7,806 bases of DNA, taken from Puniceicoccaceae bacterium (GTDB lineage Bacteria; Verrucomicrobiota; Verrucomicrobiia; Opitutales; Coraliomargaritaceae). Numbering within the stretch: the first letter of the stretch is position 1; every line of letters starts with the position of its first letter. The stretch covers positions 1-7,806 of the forward strand of contig PWZW01000178.1 in the NCBI GenBank assembly GCA_003567255.1. The letters are read 5' to 3'. The notes under the pieces are model-generated. The model was not told the DNA's origin. It was given only the letters and a program-made list of their open reading frames with translations, and made no database searches. Below, in pieces: positions 7,006-7,806 of this stretch. A program made the position numbers and the translations under genes.

Positions 7006-7806
7006 TCAGTTGCTGTCCGCGGTGGCTTCAGCGAGGGCCTCCAAGCTGGACCACTGTTCATATGCTTGCGCGGTGGTTTTCTCCAAAGCTTTCACCTTTG
7101 CGGCGGCTTCGCTATGACTTAGCCCCGTTTTTTGTGTAAAATCAGGTCCTGCCATGGCCTCTGCCAAATCCGCCATCTCCTTTTCCAGTCGCTCGATTTC
7201 CAGAGGTAATTTTTGTAAAGCATCGCGCTCTTTATTCGTCAGTTTGCGCGGCTTTTCTGTCGGAGTGTTGGCTGATTTTTGAGGTCCGGGGGTGCTTGGT
7301 TTTTCCTTGCTCCCCTGAGTGCTGGTCAGCCGTGCCTTTCTCTGTTGCTCCAGCCATACATCGCAACCACCGATGTATTCGGTGACGCGGCCGTCGCCTT
7401 CAAGAATGATGGTACTGGTCACGATGTTGTTCAGGAATTCACGGTCGTGACTGACCAGGAGGACGGTCCCGTTGAATTCAAGGAGCATTTCCTCCAGAAG
7501 CTCCACGGTCTCAATGTCGAGGTCATTTGTTGGCTCATCCATAATGATGAGGTTGGCCGGTTTTGAAAACAACCGAGCTAAGAGGACGCGGGCTCGTTCG
7601 CCACCGGAAAGTTTACGAATCGGGGCTCGAGCACTTTCCGGAGAGAAGAGAAAGTCGCGGAGGTAGGATAAAATGTGCCGTGACTTACCGTTAAAGGTTA
7701 TGGTGTCTCCGTGAGGACTGACATTTTCTGCGACGGAGAGATTCTCGTCGAGTTGATCCCGGTGCTGATCAAAGTACGCGACCTCCAGTTTTGTACCGTG
7801 CGTCAC
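7006..7806 (-). CDS. uup: ABC-F ATPase Uup, C-terminal part (cut by the window edge)
   Basis: The visible 266 codons hold the end of the second ATPase domain and the C-terminal tail. Motifs, counted from the edge: HGTKLEVAYFDQHR (3-16), where a Uup second domain normally reads the same; the ABC signature LSGGE (66-70); Walker B LIIMDEPTNDLD (86-97); and the H-loop VSHD with His120. A Gly/Lys/Pro-rich linker (about 160-188) leads to a predicted coiled coil (about 189-260; KLTNKERDALQKL start, EQWSSLEAL end), which is the DNA-binding C-terminal domain that marks Uup among ABC-F proteins. Uup acts on ribosomes and affects precise excision of transposons in E. coli. The frame stays open at base 7806 and the first codon seen (GTG) is internal, so start, first ATPase domain and Walker A lie outside. 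The flavoprotein gene follows after 7 bases. Confidence 0.92.
   Translation of the reverse strand: MTHGTKLEVAYFDQHRDQLDENLSVAENVSPHGDTITFNGKSRHILSYLRDFLFSPESARAPIRKLSGGERARVLLARLFSKPANLIIMDEPTNDLDIETVELLEEMLLEFNGTVLLVSHDREFLNNIVTSTIILEGDGRVTEYIGGCDVWLEQQRKARLTSTQGSKEKPSTPGPQKSANTPTEKPRKLTNKERDALQKLPLEIERLEKEMADLAEAMAGPDFTQKTGLSHSEAAAKVKALEKTTAQAYEQWSSLEALAEATADSN

Noticed and set aside
6999..7061. Longer N-terminus of the flavoprotein, starting inside uup
   Set aside because: The extra 21 residues precede the FAD-binding strand without family counterpart and overlap the uup coding end.

Overview
The window carries a row of genes on the minus strand. A small gene end enters on the plus strand at the left edge, and the right edge cuts through a minus-strand gene. 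Base composition is moderate GC by eye. Gene content is bacterial, with Gram-negative traits (an Sp-lipoprotein, and RodA for the periplasmic wall). The sequence shows no direct taxonomic marker. A rodA-rng pair, a RodA with an enlarged outside loop, few Shine-Dalgarno sequences and a tyrosine-rich protein tail would fit the Verrucomicrobiota/PVC group (for example Opitutae), but that placement is inference.

Layout in minus-strand reading order, right to left. The 3' part of uup (ABC-F ATPase, cut by the window edge) is followed after 7 bases by a HI0933/YhiN-type flavoprotein. After about 143 bases comes rodA (SEDS glycan polymerase for cell elongation). After about 91 bases comes rng (RNase G/E family). 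About 120 bases with a perfect 11-bp inverted repeat separate rng from a DUF2062 inner-membrane protein, which is closely followed by a small four-helix membrane protein of unknown function. After about 115 bases comes a lipoprotein of unknown function. It converges on the last 18 codons of a plus-strand gene whose tail (DYYYQKDYAKYYSTKPKA) looks like the tyrosine cluster of a bacterial tyrosine autokinase of exopolysaccharide synthesis.

Most of this is housekeeping: ribosome-associated ATPase, redox flavoprotein, wall elongation and RNA processing. The rodA-rng neighbourhood recalls the mre-mrdA-rodA-rng clusters of other bacteria, but here rodA has its own upstream region and no mre or mrdA gene is adjacent. 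I see no transposase, phage gene, CRISPR array, tRNA or rRNA, and no clear new multi-gene system. The least expected signal is a near-identical 18-base box (16/18) upstream of both rodA and the lipoprotein gene, paired in both cases with an AATCTATA octamer close to the start codon. No gene-free stretch is longer than about 145 bases.
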